DNA of 64,000 bases from assembly GCA_029981855.1 (NCBI GenBank), contig JARRCS010000002.1, positions 1 through 64,000 on the forward strand, in the 5' to 3' direction. Both the position numbers and the translations under genes were made by a program. The notes under the pieces are model-generated. The model made no database searches. It was given only the letters and a program-made list of their open reading frames with translations, and was not told where the DNA came from. Positions 55,237-64,000 of this stretch are shown in pieces; the first letter of the stretch is position 1, and the number at the start of each line of letters is the position of its first letter. This DNA is from Halanaerobiales bacterium (GTDB taxonomy: Bacteria; Bacillota; Halanaerobiia; Halanaerobiales; DTU029).

Positions 55237-57426
55237 TTATTCTTCCATTCGGGAGGGAATACTCTCTTGCCATCTCCTTTTCATCTCCTCAACTTCAAGG
55301 TCAATTAGATTATTAATAATTAACCTATCTCCCATAACCTCTCCCAGTTTAGTAAAAGGAATAGCATGCTTTTTTGCCAGCTCTTCTACCTTTGCCAGAT
55401 TATCCTTTGTGACAGTAATTACAATTCTGCTCTGGGATTCGGAGAACAATAAAGCAGCAGGAGGTAAATCTGTCTCAATCTTTATCCTGGCTCCCAAACC
55501 ACTGGAGATACAGCTCTCAGCCAGATTTACTGCCAGTCCACCATCAGAACAATCATGGGCAGATTTCACAATCCCAGCTTTAATCGCTTCTAAACAGGTT
55601 TCTTGTACCTTCTTTTCTAGCCCCAGATCCAGTTCAGGTATCCTGCCTACCTCTAAATTATGAACAACCTTCAAGTACTCACTACCCCCGAGTTCTTCCT
55701 TTGTCTCTCCTAAAAGAATAATTATATCTTCTTCATCCTTAAAGTGATGAGTTGTAGCCAGATTTATATCTTCCAGTAACCCTACCATTCCGATGACCGG
55801 TGTGGGATAGATAGCCCCCTCAGGGCTTTCATTATAGAAGCTGACATTACCACCGGTCACCGGGGTATTTAAGGCCCGACAGGCCTGACTAATTCCATCT
55901 ACACTCTTTTCAAACTGCCAGAAGATCTCAGGATCCATAGGGTTACCGAAATTCAAGCCATCGGTGATTGCCAGGGGTTTAGCTCCCGAGCAGACAATAT
56001 TTCTGGCTGCCTCGGCAACTGCTATCGCTCCCCCCCTTTCAGGATCTAGATAACAGTAGCGGCCATTACCATCGGTAGTCATGGCTAATCCCTTCTTAGT
56101 CCCTTTAATCCTCAAGACCGCGGCATCGGAACCGGGCAAAACTACCGTATTAACTAATACCATATGATCATACTGCTGGTAGACCCATTCCTTACTGGCA
56201 ATATTCGGTGAACCTAGAACCTCCAATAGGCTCTGATTATAATCAGTAGGTTCTATCAGCCGGCTCAGGTCATAGTTTTGAACTTCATCTAAATAATCGG
56301 GGCGCCTGGATTCCCTCTGATAGACCGGAGCATCATCGGCTAAAGAACGGGCCGGCACCTCGGCGACTACCTCTCCTTTATTCAGGACCCTGATCATGCC
56401 ATCACCGGTCACTTTACCAATAACAGCAGCATGCAAACCCCATTTAGAGAATATCTCTTTCACTAGCTTTTCCTTACCCTTTTTTGGTACAACTAACATC
56501 CTTTCCTGGGATTCAGATAACATCACCTCATAAGGTGTCATCCCCTCTTCACGTTTCGGAACCAGATCAATATCCAGCTCAATACCCGTCCCACCGCGGC
56601 TGGCCATCTCGGAAGCTGAACTTGTTAAACCTGCTGCCCCCATATCCTGAATTCCAACCAGAGCCCCTGTTTTAATCAACTCCAGACTGGCCTCCAGTAA
56701 TAACTTTTCCATAAAGGGGTCTCCGACCTGAACGGCCGGCCTGTCTTCCTCCGACTCTTCTGTTAACTCATCAGAGGCAAAACTAGCCCCCTGAATCCCG
56801 TCCCTACCGGTAGCAGCACCGACTACCATTACCGGATTCCCAACACCTGCAGCTCTACCGGTAGAGATATCTTCATGATCCATAATCCCTACACACATAG
56901 CATTTACCAGGGGATTCCCTTTATAAGCATTGGAGAAATAAACCTCACCGGCAACCGTAGGGATACCGATACAGTTACCGTAACCGGCAATTCCCTCGAC
57001 CACTCCGGCAAAGAGATAACGAACATGTTCATCATCCAATTCCCCGAAACGTAATGAATTTAGGCTGGCAATCGGTCTGGCTCCCATAGTAAAGATATCA
57101 CGGATAATTCCCCCAACACCGGTAGCAGCCCCCTGATAGGGCTCAATCGCTGAGGGGTGATTATGGCTTTCAATCTTAAAGGAAATTGCCTGATTATCTC
57201 CGATATCTATAATTCCTGCATTTTCTCCCGGCCCCTGTAAAACATGTTTACCCTCAGTAGGAAATCTCTTTAAAACCGGTTTAGAATTCTTATAACTGCA
57301 GTGTTCTGACCACATAACCCCATACATGCCAAGTTCAGTCTTATTAGGTTCTCTTCCTAGTATATCAATAATCATATCATATTCTTCTTTAGTTAATCCT
57401 TCACTTTCCCATGGTTTCTCAGCCAC
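55237..57426 (-). CDS. purL: Phosphoribosylformylglycinamidine synthase subunit PurL
   Basis: The small (about 730-residue) PurL that works in a complex with PurS and Pur[37 protein letters not shown] (about 39-58), [29 protein letters not shown]-like mid region and [15 protein letters not shown] (about 635). I choose GTG 57426, 8 bases after AAGGGG; the track-length GTG at 57435 is directly next to that site. It overlaps purQ by 8 bases. Confidence 0.97.
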   Translation of the reverse strand: MAEKPWESEGLTKEEYDMIIDILGREPNKTELGMYGVMWSEHCSYKNSKPVLKRFPTEGKHVLQGPGENAGIIDIGDNQAISFKIESHNHPSAIEPYQGAATGVGGIIRDIFTMGARPIASLNSLRFGELDDEHVRYLFAGVVEGIAGYGNCIGIPTVAGEVYFSNAYKGNPLVNAMCVGIMDHEDISTGRAAGVGNPVMVVGAATGRDGIQGASFASDELTEESEEDRPAVQVGDPFMEKLLLEASLELIKTGALVGIQDMGAAGLTSSASEMASRGGTGIELDIDLVPKREEGMTPYEVMLSESQERMLVVPKKGKEKLVKEIFSKWGLHAAVIGKVTGDGMIRVLNKGEVVAEVPARSLADDAPVYQRESRRPDYLDEVQNYDLSRLIEPTDYNQSLLEVLGSPNIASKEWVYQQYDHMVLVNTVVLPGSDAAVLRIKGTKKGLAMTTDGNGRYCYLDPERGGAIAVAEAARNIVCSGAKPLAITDGLNFGNPMDPEIFWQFEKSVDGISQACRALNTPVTGGNVSFYNESPEGAIYPTPVIGMVGLLEDINLATTHHFKDEEDIIILLGETKEELGGSEYLKVVHNLEVGRIPELDLGLEKKVQETCLEAIKAGIVKSAHDCSDGGLAVNLAESCISSGLGARIKIETDLPPAALLFSESQSRIVITVTKDNLAKVEELAKKHAIPFTKLGEVMGDRLIINNLIDLEVEEMKRRWQESIPSRMEE

Positions 57427-58120
57427 ACTTTTCACCCCTTTTATTTACATAATCAAGTATTGAAGCAAAGAGCTCATAACCGTCTTTACTTCCATCTCCT
57501 AAAATAGATTCAGCACAGCGTTCCGGATGGGGCATTAAACCGAAGACATTTCCCTCTTTATTGCAGATACCGGCAATATTAACAACCGAACCATTGGGAT
57601 TTTCTTCATCATCTAGATATTTAACTACGATCTGGTTATTGGCAATTAGTTCTGCTAATCCCTCGTCATCAATATAATAATTCCCTTCGCGATGAGCTAC
57701 AGGGATATTTAATATCTCACCCTTAGAATAGCGATTAGTAAAGGGGGTCCCGGCATTAATAACTTTAAGTTTAGTATATTTACAAACAAATTTTAAACTA
57801 TCATTAACCTTCATCGCTCCTGGTAATAATCCCGCTTCTAAGAGGATTTGAAAACCATTACAGATCCCGAGCACTAACCCACCATCTTTAGCATAACCAG
57901 TAACCGATTCCATCAAGGGAGAAAATCTGGCAATAGCGCCAGCTCGCAGGTAATCACCGTAGGAAAATCCACCAGGTAAAATCACGCAATCATAGGAAGA
58001 TAAATCTAATTTATCATTATACCATATCATATCAGTTGGCTGTTCTAATACCTCTTTAGTTACATGGTAAACATCCCGGTCACAATTAGAACCCGGAAAG
58101 GTTATTACAGCAAATTTCAT
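57419..58120 (-). CDS. purQ: Phosphoribosylformylglycinamidine synthase subunit PurQ (glutaminase)
   Basis: Class I glutamine amidotransferase subunit supplying ammonia to PurL. 233 residues. FPGSNCDRD at the N-terminus, nucleophile Cys in [17 protein letters not shown] (about 80-96), and the His-Glu pair in [12 protein letters not shown] (about 195-206). ATG follows GGAGGGGTAAT. Starts 1 base after purS. Confidence 0.97.
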   Translation of the reverse strand: MKFAVITFPGSNCDRDVYHVTKEVLEQPTDMIWYNDKLDLSSYDCVILPGGFSYGDYLRAGAIARFSPLMESVTGYAKDGGLVLGICNGFQILLEAGLLPGAMKVNDSLKFVCKYTKLKVINAGTPFTNRYSKGEILNIPVAHREGNYYIDDEGLAELIANNQIVVKYLDDEENPNGSVVNIAGICNKEGNVFGLMPHPERCAESILGDGSKDGYELFASILDYVNKRGEKCG

Positions 58121-58121
58121 A

Positions 58122-58382
58122 TTACCCCTCCATCTTCTCTACCTGGAAAGTATAATCTTCAATTACCGGATTAGCTAATAATCGCTGACACATCTCATCA
58201 ACCTGTTTATTGACATCTTCCTGGTTATCAGTATCTGCAATTATCAGTTCCATATATTTTCCTACATGCACATCTGCCACATTTTTATATCCCAGGGCAT
58301 TTAAGCCGCCTTTTACAGCCTTACCCTGCGGGTCTAAGATATTCTCTTTTAACATTATTTCAATCCTAACCTTCCACTTCAT
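58122..58382 (-). CDS. purS: Phosphoribosylformylglycinamidine synthase subunit PurS
   Basis: Small bridging subunit of the PurLQS complex. 86 residues. KVRIEIMLKENILDPQGKAV and LNALGYKNVADVHVGKYMEL are typical. It lies between purC and purQ; ATG follows GGGAGAT by about 6 bases. Confidence 0.95.
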   Translation of the reverse strand: MKWKVRIEIMLKENILDPQGKAVKGGLNALGYKNVADVHVGKYMELIIADTDNQEDVNKQVDEMCQRLLANPVIEDYTFQVEKMEG

Positions 58383-58437
58383 AATTATATCTCCCTTTCT
58401 GTTTTGGTAACTTAATTTTCGTCTCGCTAAATTGATC

Positions 58438-59145
58438 TTAATTCTTGAGTCTCCTTAATATCTCCTGATAGGCATCTTCTACTTCCCCTAAATCCCTCCG
58501 GAAACGGTCCTTATCTAACTTTTTCTTAGTCTCACTATCCCAGAAACGGCAGGTATCAGGTGAAATCTCATCACCCAGATATATCTTGCCATCCAATCCC
58601 TTACCAAACTCCAGCTTGAAATCTACCAGATCGATTTCTTTAGCCTTTAAAAACTCAACCAGGATATCGTTAATCTTAAAAGACAGTTCCTTAATTACAT
58701 TTACATCTTCTTCAGTAGCTAATTCCCGGGCATAGATATGGTATTCATTTATCATGGGATCCCCTAAATCATCATCTTTATAATAAAATTCCAGAACCGG
58801 TCTTTTTAATACCGTTCCTTCCTCTAATCCCAATCTCCTGGCCAGACTACCGGCAGCTATATTCCTCATTACTACTTCTACAGGGATAATCTCTAATCTC
58901 TTAACCAAAACTTCCCTTTCATTTAATTGTTCAATTAAATGGGTAGGAACCCCTTTCTCTGCTAACAATTCAAAGAAAATCGTAGAAATCTCCGCATTTA
59001 ATACACCTTTATTCTGAATCTGCCCCTTTTTCTTCCCATTAAAAGCTGTGGCATCATCCTTATACTCCACAACCAGCTTATCCTCTTTTTCGGTAGTATA
59101 AATCTTTTTTGCCTTTCCTTCATAAAGTAGCTCTTTTTTAACCAT
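58438..59145 (-). CDS. purC: SAICAR synthase
   Basis: Adds aspartate to CAIR. 235 residues from ATG 59145, which follows AAGGAGG; the longer frame to 59181 has no site. [44 protein letters not shown] and [20 protein letters not shown] then SPDTCRFWD are the conserved blocks. Confidence 0.97.
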   Translation of the reverse strand: MVKKELLYEGKAKKIYTTEKEDKLVVEYKDDATAFNGKKKGQIQNKGVLNAEISTIFFELLAEKGVPTHLIEQLNEREVLVKRLEIIPVEVVMRNIAAGSLARRLGLEEGTVLKRPVLEFYYKDDDLGDPMINEYHIYARELATEEDVNVIKELSFKINDILVEFLKAKEIDLVDFKLEFGKGLDGKIYLGDEISPDTCRFWDSETKKKLDKDRFRRDLGEVEDAYQEILRRLKN

Positions 59146-59173
59146 TGTTTCTTCCTCCTTGATTTTAATTAGA

Positions 59174-59249
59174 TACCTCACTATCCTTCAGCAACTTTAC
59201 TTAAAACAACTATAAATAGATGTTGAAGAGATGTTTGGAAATTTTTTAA
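59174..59249 (+). repeat. Dispersed palindromic repeat, copy 10 (left form)
   Basis: ACCTCACTATCCTTCAGCAAC, ACTTAAAACAACTATAAATAG then ATGTTGAAGAGATGTTTGG and AAATTTTTTAAA. It lies between purB and purC; its end contains the purB stop codon. Confidence 0.8.
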
Positions 59250-60637
59250 ATCCCCAACTCTTCTTTCCAATATTCCACAACCTTCTCCGCCTTCTTATCA
59301 GCAATACCAATATATTTTTCCGGATTAACCAGTAATTCTTTTTGTCTTTCGGTAAACTGCTCTAAGTAGGGTTTTAACTCCTCTTTAACCTGGATTAACT
59401 CCCTTAAGGATTGACCGGTTTTTTCTACTTCTAAAGTTAACCTTCTTACCGCTTCATGAGCATCAGGATGGCCGTAGGAAGCCAGCAAGATATATAGGGG
59501 TTCAGCCACTATCATTTCTTTATTCTGTTCAAAATTCTTCTTTAGATTTTCACGATCAACAACCAGCTTCTCACATACCCTGATCAAGCGGTTAACTGCC
59601 GATAATAAACCGGCTATAATCTCAGGGATAAATCTACCCGAAGCGGAATTAGTTAGATCACGCTGGTGTTCCGACAACTGATCCTGATAAACAGTTACCA
59701 TCCGGGGCATAAATTCCTTCCAGAGACTCTTTATATTTTCGTAATTGATGGGATTACGTTTATGGGGCATGGTAGAAGACCCAACCTGTTCCTTAGCAAA
59801 ATATTCACCTACCTCACCGATCTCCGATCTTTGTAGATGCCGCATATCATCACTAAAACTGGCTATTACCCCGAAGCAGGAGATCAGGGAATGAACAAAG
59901 TCAGTTATATACTCAGGCTCTACAATCTGGGTAGAGTGAGTACCAGCCTCTAGACCTAACCCCTTTAAAACCTCAGTTTCAAAAGCCTCAGGGTCCTCAA
60001 AGAAGAGATGACTGGCATTATAGGCTCCTACAGCACCGGCAATCTTCCCCTTTAATTGCCGGCTACTTGCTTCAATAGCTTTAATTCTAGTACCCAGTCT
60101 ACTAACATACTCAGCTATAGCAAAACCGAAGGTAATGGGAACTGCATGTTGACCATGGGTCCTCCCGATCTGAACCGTTTCCTTTTCCCTGAGGGCAATC
60201 TCCATCAAGATTTTCTCTAATTTTTTTAGAGTTGGGATTACTAACTCCTCAGTAACCTCTTTGTAACGCAAGGAATTAGCGGTATCAACTATATCGTAAG
60301 AAGTAGCGGTAAAATGGACATAGGGTCTTGCTTCAGGACTGACCCGCCTTTGAATAACATTTACTAAGGCCCGGATATCATGCCTGGTCTTTTTCTCCTC
60401 CTCGTATACCTCCTCCGGAGTTACCTCTTGAGCTGCCGCCTCTACCTCTTGAGCTATTTCATTAGAACAGATTCCCGTCTTAGCTAAGGCCTTAACTAAG
60501 GCTGCTTCTACCGCTGCCTGGTATTTAATCTTAGCCTTCTCTGATAGATATCTTGAATACTGGGCAAATTCATCTTCCCGTAAAGAATAACGATGATCTA
60601 AAGGACTGATATTTTCAAAGATATCCCGGCTTAACAT
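59246..60637 (-). CDS. purB: Adenylosuccinate lyase
   Basis: Acts twice in purine synthesis (SAICAR and adenylosuccinate). About 463 residues. IGRTHGQHAVPITFGF (about 155), and the signature loop VGSSTMPHKRNPINYE (about 280) with catalytic Ser. ATG 60637 follows GGGAG by 8 bases; GTG 60646 is too close to that site. Its stop lies within dispersed repeat copy 10. Confidence 0.96.
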   Translation of the reverse strand: MLSRDIFENISPLDHRYSLREDEFAQYSRYLSEKAKIKYQAAVEAALVKALAKTGICSNEIAQEVEAAAQEVTPEEVYEEEKKTRHDIRALVNVIQRRVSPEARPYVHFTATSYDIVDTANSLRYKEVTEELVIPTLKKLEKILMEIALREKETVQIGRTHGQHAVPITFGFAIAEYVSRLGTRIKAIEASSRQLKGKIAGAVGAYNASHLFFEDPEAFETEVLKGLGLEAGTHSTQIVEPEYITDFVHSLISCFGVIASFSDDMRHLQRSEIGEVGEYFAKEQVGSSTMPHKRNPINYENIKSLWKEFMPRMVTVYQDQLSEHQRDLTNSASGRFIPEIIAGLLSAVNRLIRVCEKLVVDRENLKKNFEQNKEMIVAEPLYILLASYGHPDAHEAVRRLTLEVEKTGQSLRELIQVKEELKPYLEQFTERQKELLVNPEKYIGIADKKAEKVVEYWKEELGI

Positions 60638-60680
60638 CTTATTCACTCCCTTGAATTTACAGAAAACCTTAATTTTAAAT

Positions 60681-60864
60681 TAATGCCTCACTCCGTTCGG
60701 CAACTTTATTTTACTTTAAAACAACTGCAAATAGATGTTGAAGAGATGTTTGGAAATTTTTTGTATATGACTCTTGGTAAATCGAAAGGAAAAATTAGGT
60801 CGAGCCACAGGACATGGCTAGCTAATCTAGAGTCAGGATGACCCGTGTCTGTTTGTAGTTTAGT
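60681..60864 (+). repeat. Dispersed palindromic repeat, copy 11 (long form)
   Basis: The most complete left half: GCCTCACTCCGTTCGGCAAC, then TTTACTTTAAAACAACTGC, AAATAGATGTTGAAGAGATG and TTTGGAAATTTTTTGTA. About 90 bases later GTCTGTTTGTAGTTTA gives a diverged right arm. It fills most of the purE-purB gap. Confidence 0.8.
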
Positions 60865-60875
60865 AATCCTGTAAT

Positions 60876-61394
60876 TTAACGAGAATATTTAGCTAAATAC
60901 TCTTCATATCCCAATTTTTCTAACTCGGCAGCCGTCTCCATAACCTTATTGGCCATCTCTATCTTATACTCCCTAAACCTTTCTCGAAGTTCTTTATCAG
61001 CCACCCCTAAAACCTGAATTGCCAGCAATCCTGCATTCTTAGCTCCATTAAGTGCAACGGTAGCTACCGGTACACCTGCAGGCATCTGAACCATGGAATA
61101 TAAAGAATCAGCACCACCAAGGGTAGAGGTTTTAATCGGAACCCCGATAACAGGCAGGGGTGTATAGGCTGCTAAGACTCCCGCTAAATGAGCCGCCTTA
61201 CCGGCTCCGGCAATAATAACTTTAATCCCCCTCTCTTCAGCACTTTGAGCATATTCTTCTGCTCTTTTTGGAGTCCTGTGAGCAGAAATAACCGTTAATT
61301 CATACTCAACCCCGAACTCCTCTAATACCTTAGCTGCTTCCTTCATTACAGGCAAATCTGAATCGCTTCCCATAATAATTCCTACCTTAATCAT
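60876..61394 (-). CDS. purE: N5-carboxyaminoimidazole ribonucleotide mutase
   Basis: Class I PurE, 172 residues. [20 protein letters not shown] at the N-terminus, [15 protein letters not shown] (about 36-50), and [23 protein letters not shown] then [20 protein letters not shown]. No purK is seen next to it, so CAIR may be formed differently, or purK lies elsewhere. ATG follows GGGGAG. Confidence 0.95.
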   Translation of the reverse strand: MIKVGIIMGSDSDLPVMKEAAKVLEEFGVEYELTVISAHRTPKRAEEYAQSAEERGIKVIIAGAGKAAHLAGVLAAYTPLPVIGVPIKTSTLGGADSLYSMVQMPAGVPVATVALNGAKNAGLLAIQVLGVADKELRERFREYKIEMANKVMETAAELEKLGYEEYLAKYSR

Positions 61395-61430
61395 CTAATC
61401 TCCCCTTTCAAAAAATTTCCACTGAATCGT

Positions 61431-61449
61431 GACATCTATTTGTAGTTTA
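61431..61449 (+). repeat. Dispersed palindromic repeat, copy 12 (right-arm fragment within purD)
   Basis: GACATCTATTTGTAGTTTA is the right arm alone. On the minus strand it reads AACTACAAATAG, which supplies the last three residues (Asn-Tyr-Lys) and stop codon of purD. Confidence 0.7.
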
Positions 61450-62719
61450 TTCTTTTCAAAGCCCTCTGGCCGATATCCGTCCGATAATGGACACCGGCAA
61501 AATCAATCTTTTCAACAGCACGGTAAGCTTTATTAATTGTTTCCCTGAAATCTTCACCTAAAGCAGTAACCCCCAGAACCCTGCCCCCGGCAGTTACCAA
61601 TTTACCATCTTTTAATTCTGTTCCTGCTTGAAAGACAGTTATTCCTTCCCGGCCATCAACATCATCTACACCGGAGATTTCCTTTCCTTTCTCATATTTA
61701 AGCGGATAACCACCGGAAGCCATAATCACACAAAGGGCTTTCTTATTCAGCCACTTAATCTTAATTTCATTTAGTCTTTCAGCAATGATTGCCTCTGCTA
61801 TCTCTACCAGATCGGTCTTTAAGAGAGGTAAAACTACCTGTGCCTCCGGATCCCCAAAACGAACATTATACTCCAGTACCTTAGCCTCTCCATCTGCTAT
61901 CATTAATCCAGCATAAAGAACACCTTTATATTTTATCCCTTCCTTTTTCAAGGATTCGATAGTGGGGATCAGTATTTCTTCATTAATTTTGTCCAGAAGT
62001 GCATCTGTAACTACCGGTGCCGGGGCATAGGCACCCATTCCTCCGGTATTTGGTCCCAGGTCTTCATCATAAACCGCTTTATGATCCTGAGAAGGTATCA
62101 TGGGAACTATCGTCTTACCATCAGTAAAGGCTAAAATAGAAGCCTCTTCTCCGCTTAAAAACTCCTCAATTACTATCCTCTCACCAGCCTTTCCAAACTT
62201 TTTATCGTTCATCATCATCTTTACCGCCTCAATGGCTTCAGCTTCAGTTTCTGCCACTATTACCCCTTTGCCTGCTGCTAATCCTTCAACCTTAACTACA
62301 ATTGGAGTTCCTTCCTGTTTAATATAGTTAATTGCTTTATCTGCATCGGTAAAGGTTTCATACTTTGCCGTTGGAATCCCGTATTTCCACATTAGATTTT
62401 TGGCAAAGACCTTACTCCCCTCCAGTTGGGCTGCCTTCTGAACAGGACCAAAGATCTTTAAACCCGCCTCCTCAAAAACATCGACAATACCGGCTACTAA
62501 AGGTGCTTCCGGTCCGACAAAGGTTAGATCAATAGCCTCTTCTTTAGCAAAATTAACTAAACTAGTAATATCAGTACTCTCTATTTCCACATTTTTAGCT
62601 AGTTTAGAGGTTCCGGCATTTCCTGGTGCCACAAATATCTCATCTACTCTCTTGCTCTGCGCTAACTTCCAGACTAAAGTATGTTCCCTACCGCCACTAC
62701 CAACCACTAAAACCTTCAT
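61436..62719 (-). CDS. purD: Phosphoribosylamine-glycine ligase
   Basis: Second step of purine synthesis, ATP-grasp fold. 427 residues from ATG 62719 (KVLVVGSGGREHTLVWKLAQ), which follows GGGGGG. The upstream open frame to 62986 is riboswitch RNA, not protein. FVGPEAPLVAGIVD, VVKVEGLAAGKGVIVAE, IEEFLSGEEASILAF and NTGGMGAYAPAPV then RFGDPEAQVVLPLL are conserved. The C-terminus and stop are made of repeat sequence (copy 12). First gene of the operon. Confidence 0.96.
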   Translation of the reverse strand: MKVLVVGSGGREHTLVWKLAQSKRVDEIFVAPGNAGTSKLAKNVEIESTDITSLVNFAKEEAIDLTFVGPEAPLVAGIVDVFEEAGLKIFGPVQKAAQLEGSKVFAKNLMWKYGIPTAKYETFTDADKAINYIKQEGTPIVVKVEGLAAGKGVIVAETEAEAIEAVKMMMNDKKFGKAGERIVIEEFLSGEEASILAFTDGKTIVPMIPSQDHKAVYDEDLGPNTGGMGAYAPAPVVTDALLDKINEEILIPTIESLKKEGIKYKGVLYAGLMIADGEAKVLEYNVRFGDPEAQVVLPLLKTDLVEIAEAIIAERLNEIKIKWLNKKALCVIMASGGYPLKYEKGKEISGVDDVDGREGITVFQAGTELKDGKLVTAGGRVLGVTALGEDFRETINKAYRAVEKIDFAGVHYRTDIGQRALKRINYK

Positions 62720-62735
62720 CAAATCCCCCCATTCA

Positions 62736-62797
62736 AAAACTAAAGCCCAGACAGGGGACCCCTTACTATTGAGTAGGAACCTCCCCGCCTGGGCTTT
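62736..62797 (-). terminator. Terminator of the tandem purine riboswitch
   Basis: AAAGCCCAG...CTGGGCTTT with an inner GGGG/CCCC pairing on the minus strand, followed by AGTTTTTG. Its 5' arm overlaps the 3' end of the ykkC-type aptamer, so ligand binding would prevent terminator formation. Confidence 0.88.
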
Positions 62798-62932
62798 TAT
62801 CCCTTCGGTGTGATATAAATATCTGTACCGCTCGGACCTGCTATTTACAGTCGGTATCCACCTGTACCGACATATCGGTGTTCTCATCTTGCACAGATAT
62901 AAAACCGGCTGTAAATACGGGAACCTAGGTAC
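62781..62932 (-). ncRNA. ykkC-type riboswitch, PRPP class inferred
   Basis: Minus-strand elements CTAGGTTCCCG (start), CAGGTCCGAGCGGTAC, ACACCGAAGGGATAAAAGCCC and AGGCGGGGAGG match the ykkC RNA core. ykkC RNAs sense guanidine (subtype 1), ppGpp (2a) or PRPP (2b). Position after a guanine aptamer and before purD points to the PRPP class, in which PRPP turns expression on. Ligand is inferred from context. Confidence 0.8.
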
Positions 62933-62937
62933 ACTTC

Positions 62938-63005
62938 CCTCATAGTCAGGTAGTTTACGGCTACCTGGTAGAGACTTGTGAGCCATATTCTCACAATTAT
63001 ATGAG
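62938..63005 (-). ncRNA. Guanine (purine) riboswitch aptamer
   Basis: Minus strand: CCTCATATAATTGTGAGAAT, ATGGCTCACAAG, TCTACCAGGTAGCC and GTAAACTACCTGACTATGAGG. Helix P1 is CCTCATA/TATGAGG and P2/P3 loops are intact. The specificity base (C in CTGACTATG) predicts guanine rather than adenine. It lies directly ahead of the ykkC-type aptamer. Confidence 0.93.
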
Positions 63006-63030
63006 GTACATTATTTATTTTTACAGATTT

Positions 63031-63059
63031 ATAATACCAGATTAAAATAGTTAAGTCAA
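63031..63059 (-). promoter_or_regulatory. pur operon promoter
   Basis: TTGACT (63054-63059) and TATTAT (63031-63036) on the minus strand, 17 bases apart. The transcript would begin about 20 bases before the guanine aptamer. Confidence 0.8.
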
Positions 63060-63092
63060 ATTAAAACCTAATTTTTATGTCAAAAATCTTCA

Positions 63093-63111
63093 GGGTAACC
63101 CGGGGTAACCC
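63093..63111. promoter_or_regulatory. Two tandem GGGTAACCC near-palindromes upstream of the pur promoter
   Basis: GGGTAACCC occurs at 63093-63101 and again at 63103-63111, spaced one helical turn (10 bases), about 35 bases upstream of the -35 box. The arrangement is operator-like. No known protein is suggested. Confidence 0.35.
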
Positions 63112-63180
63112 GAACCTAAATAAAATTAAAAAATCAAATTGGCCTAAAGACCATAATATTTAATATTAAAAATTTGATGA

Positions 63181-63224
63181 TGCCGGAAATTATGTTATTT
63201 ATAATACATAATTTCCTCCAGGCA
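63181..63224 (-). terminator. Terminator after queT
   Basis: TGCC...GGAAATTATGT / ACATAATTTCC...GGCA on the minus strand, a long stem with an A/T loop, followed by TCATCAAATTTTTAATATT. Closes the rnhB-queT transcript before the pur promoter. Confidence 0.7.
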
Positions 63225-63248
63225 TAAAAGCAATAAATAGCCCCCTTT

Positions 63249-63710
63249 TTAAAGGGTAACATCTAATCCTCGTTTTTTTAAGTAGTAGATCAAGGGATAT
63301 CCGAGCAAGAAGACAACTAATGCCTCACTAGCAGCTATCTCAATAGCCGTTAACCAGTAAGGTAGGTCAAATAAAACCTTGAGATAGATACTTATTAAAA
63401 GCCCGTTTAAGACAACCGGGCTGAGGTAGGCAAGGATACTACCGCGAAAATAATAAGTAAAATAGGCGGCTACCAGGGTTACAAGACTTCCCCCGATTAT
63501 ATCTACCAATCCCAATCCTCCAAAAATATTTGAGATTAAGCAGCCGATAAACAAAGCAGGAATAGCCTCCGGATAGATAATCGGTAAGACTGTAAGGGCC
63601 TCAGAAGCTCTAAACTGTAAAGGACCAAAACTAACCGGGGCCAGAATATATGTAATTACAATATATAATCCTGCTATTATAGCCCCTCTGGTTAACCTCT
63701 TTGTTGACAT
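63249..63710 (-). CDS. queT: QueT-family queuosine-precursor transporter (DUF988)
   Basis: 153 residues with about five membrane segments. RGAIIAGLYIVITYILAPVSFGPLQ, RASEALTVLPIIYPEAIPALFIG and CLISNIFGGLGLVDIIGGSL match the QueT/ECF S-component-like family, which takes up preQ1-type precursors. No preQ1 riboswitch is visible, since rnhB ends only 13 bases upstream. ATG follows GGGGGG. Confidence 0.88.
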   Translation of the reverse strand: MSTKRLTRGAIIAGLYIVITYILAPVSFGPLQFRASEALTVLPIIYPEAIPALFIGCLISNIFGGLGLVDIIGGSLVTLVAAYFTYYFRGSILAYLSPVVLNGLLISIYLKVLFDLPYWLTAIEIAASEALVVFLLGYPLIYYLKKRGLDVTL

Positions 63711-63723
63711 TTTTGAATCCCCC

Positions 63724-64000
63724 CTATTTATTATTTACTATTCTTTGATACTGGGCTCGATAAATCTCCCGTAATCTCTCTAGATTCTCCTCTGAAAAAC
63801 GCCCATATTTACTTATATCTTCCCCTAACTGGTAGAGTTTATTCTCATTCTGAACCTTGAGCAATTTTTCTTTGCACTTAAGAAAATTATATTTACTGAC
63901 AATAGAAAAGGAATAACGGTGGATCGGGGAAGGTCCGTGTTTCTTCAGGGCTTCAATATGCTCACTGGTTCCATAACCCTTATTCCGCAGAAAACCGTAC
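63724..64000 (-). CDS. rnhB: Ribonuclease HII, C-terminal part (cut by window edge)
   Basis: 91 residues plus the stop remain. The last conserved motif [20 protein letters not shown] followed by RYSF is present. Catalytic residues lie beyond the right edge. RNase HII removes ribonucleotides from DNA-RNA hybrids. It ends just before queT and is probably cotranscribed with it. Confidence 0.85.
   Translation of the reverse strand, partial: YGFLRNKGYGTSEHIEALKKHGPSPIHRYSFSIVSKYNFLKCKEKLLKVQNENKLYQLGEDISKYGRFSEENLERLREIYRAQYQRIVNNK

Noticed and set aside
62720-62986. N-terminal extension of PurD to 62986
   Set aside because: The extra 89 codons are the translated sequence of the tandem riboswitch and terminator; PurD homology and a ribosome-binding site start at 62719.
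63105-63120. PurR box (CCGAAC core)
   Set aside because: Only one core copy at 63110-63115, lacking the A/T flanks and the second inverted box of known PurR sites.

Overview
The window looks like chromosome from a low-GC, Gram-positive-type (Bacillota) anaerobe. The best guess is the Halanaerobiales or a neighbouring Clostridia-like order. This rests on PolC-type polymerase, CodY, HslVU, the CheC/CheD chemotaxis branch, a SPOCS (DUF3794)-like spore-associated domain, a small-type PurL with PurS and PurQ, and a TRAP-type trp leader. I see no rRNA, tRNA, CRISPR array, prophage or complete insertion sequence. Almost every gene is on the minus strand, so transcription runs right to left. The only plus-strand genes are two at 32.0-34.8 kb, each with its own control signals.

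Reading right to left along transcription: (1) rnhB (cut by the window edge) and queT. (2) A complete IMP-synthesis operon, purD-E-B-C-S-Q-L-F-M-N-H (62.7-50.5 kb). Its leader carries a guanine aptamer followed by a ykkC-type (PRPP-class) aptamer and one shared terminator. (3) yraN, comM, a hidden 24-residue membrane peptide, an ABC-2 exporter pair and a metallo-beta-lactamase-fold hydrolase. (4) trpD-C-F-B-A without trpE/trpG, behind a leader with nine (G/U)AG triplets and two tandem look-alike terminators. (5) A sugar ABC importer with an FGGY kinase (40.0-34.9 kb). (6) The plus-strand pair: a lysine riboswitch driving an NhaC-family transporter, and a SPOCS-like protein. (7) An accessory stretch, 31.9-27.8 kb, with MATE and GPH-type transporters among broken genes. 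(8) dprA, a DUF494 gene, topA, trmFO, hslV, hslU, codY. (9) cheY-cheA-cheW-cheW-cheC-cheD. (10) The conserved run rpsB, tsf, pyrH, frr, a 67-residue protein, uppS, cdsA, an AI-2E-family permease, dxr, rseP, ispG, proS, a glycosyltransferase, an MgtC-like protein and polC. polC is interrupted after about residue 659 at the left edge.

The most notable features not explained by ordinary genes are four. First, a family of about a dozen dispersed intergenic palindromic repeats (core AACTGCAAATAGATGTT with its inverted partner), four of them in or just after the pur operon, one of which supplies the purD stop codon. Second, the interrupted polC, with a strong outward promoter and Shine-Dalgarno sequence at the junction. 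Third, the TRAP-type trp attenuator with a duplicated terminator. Fourth, the tandem purine riboswitch. All functional calls come from reading the sequence; no database search was possible.
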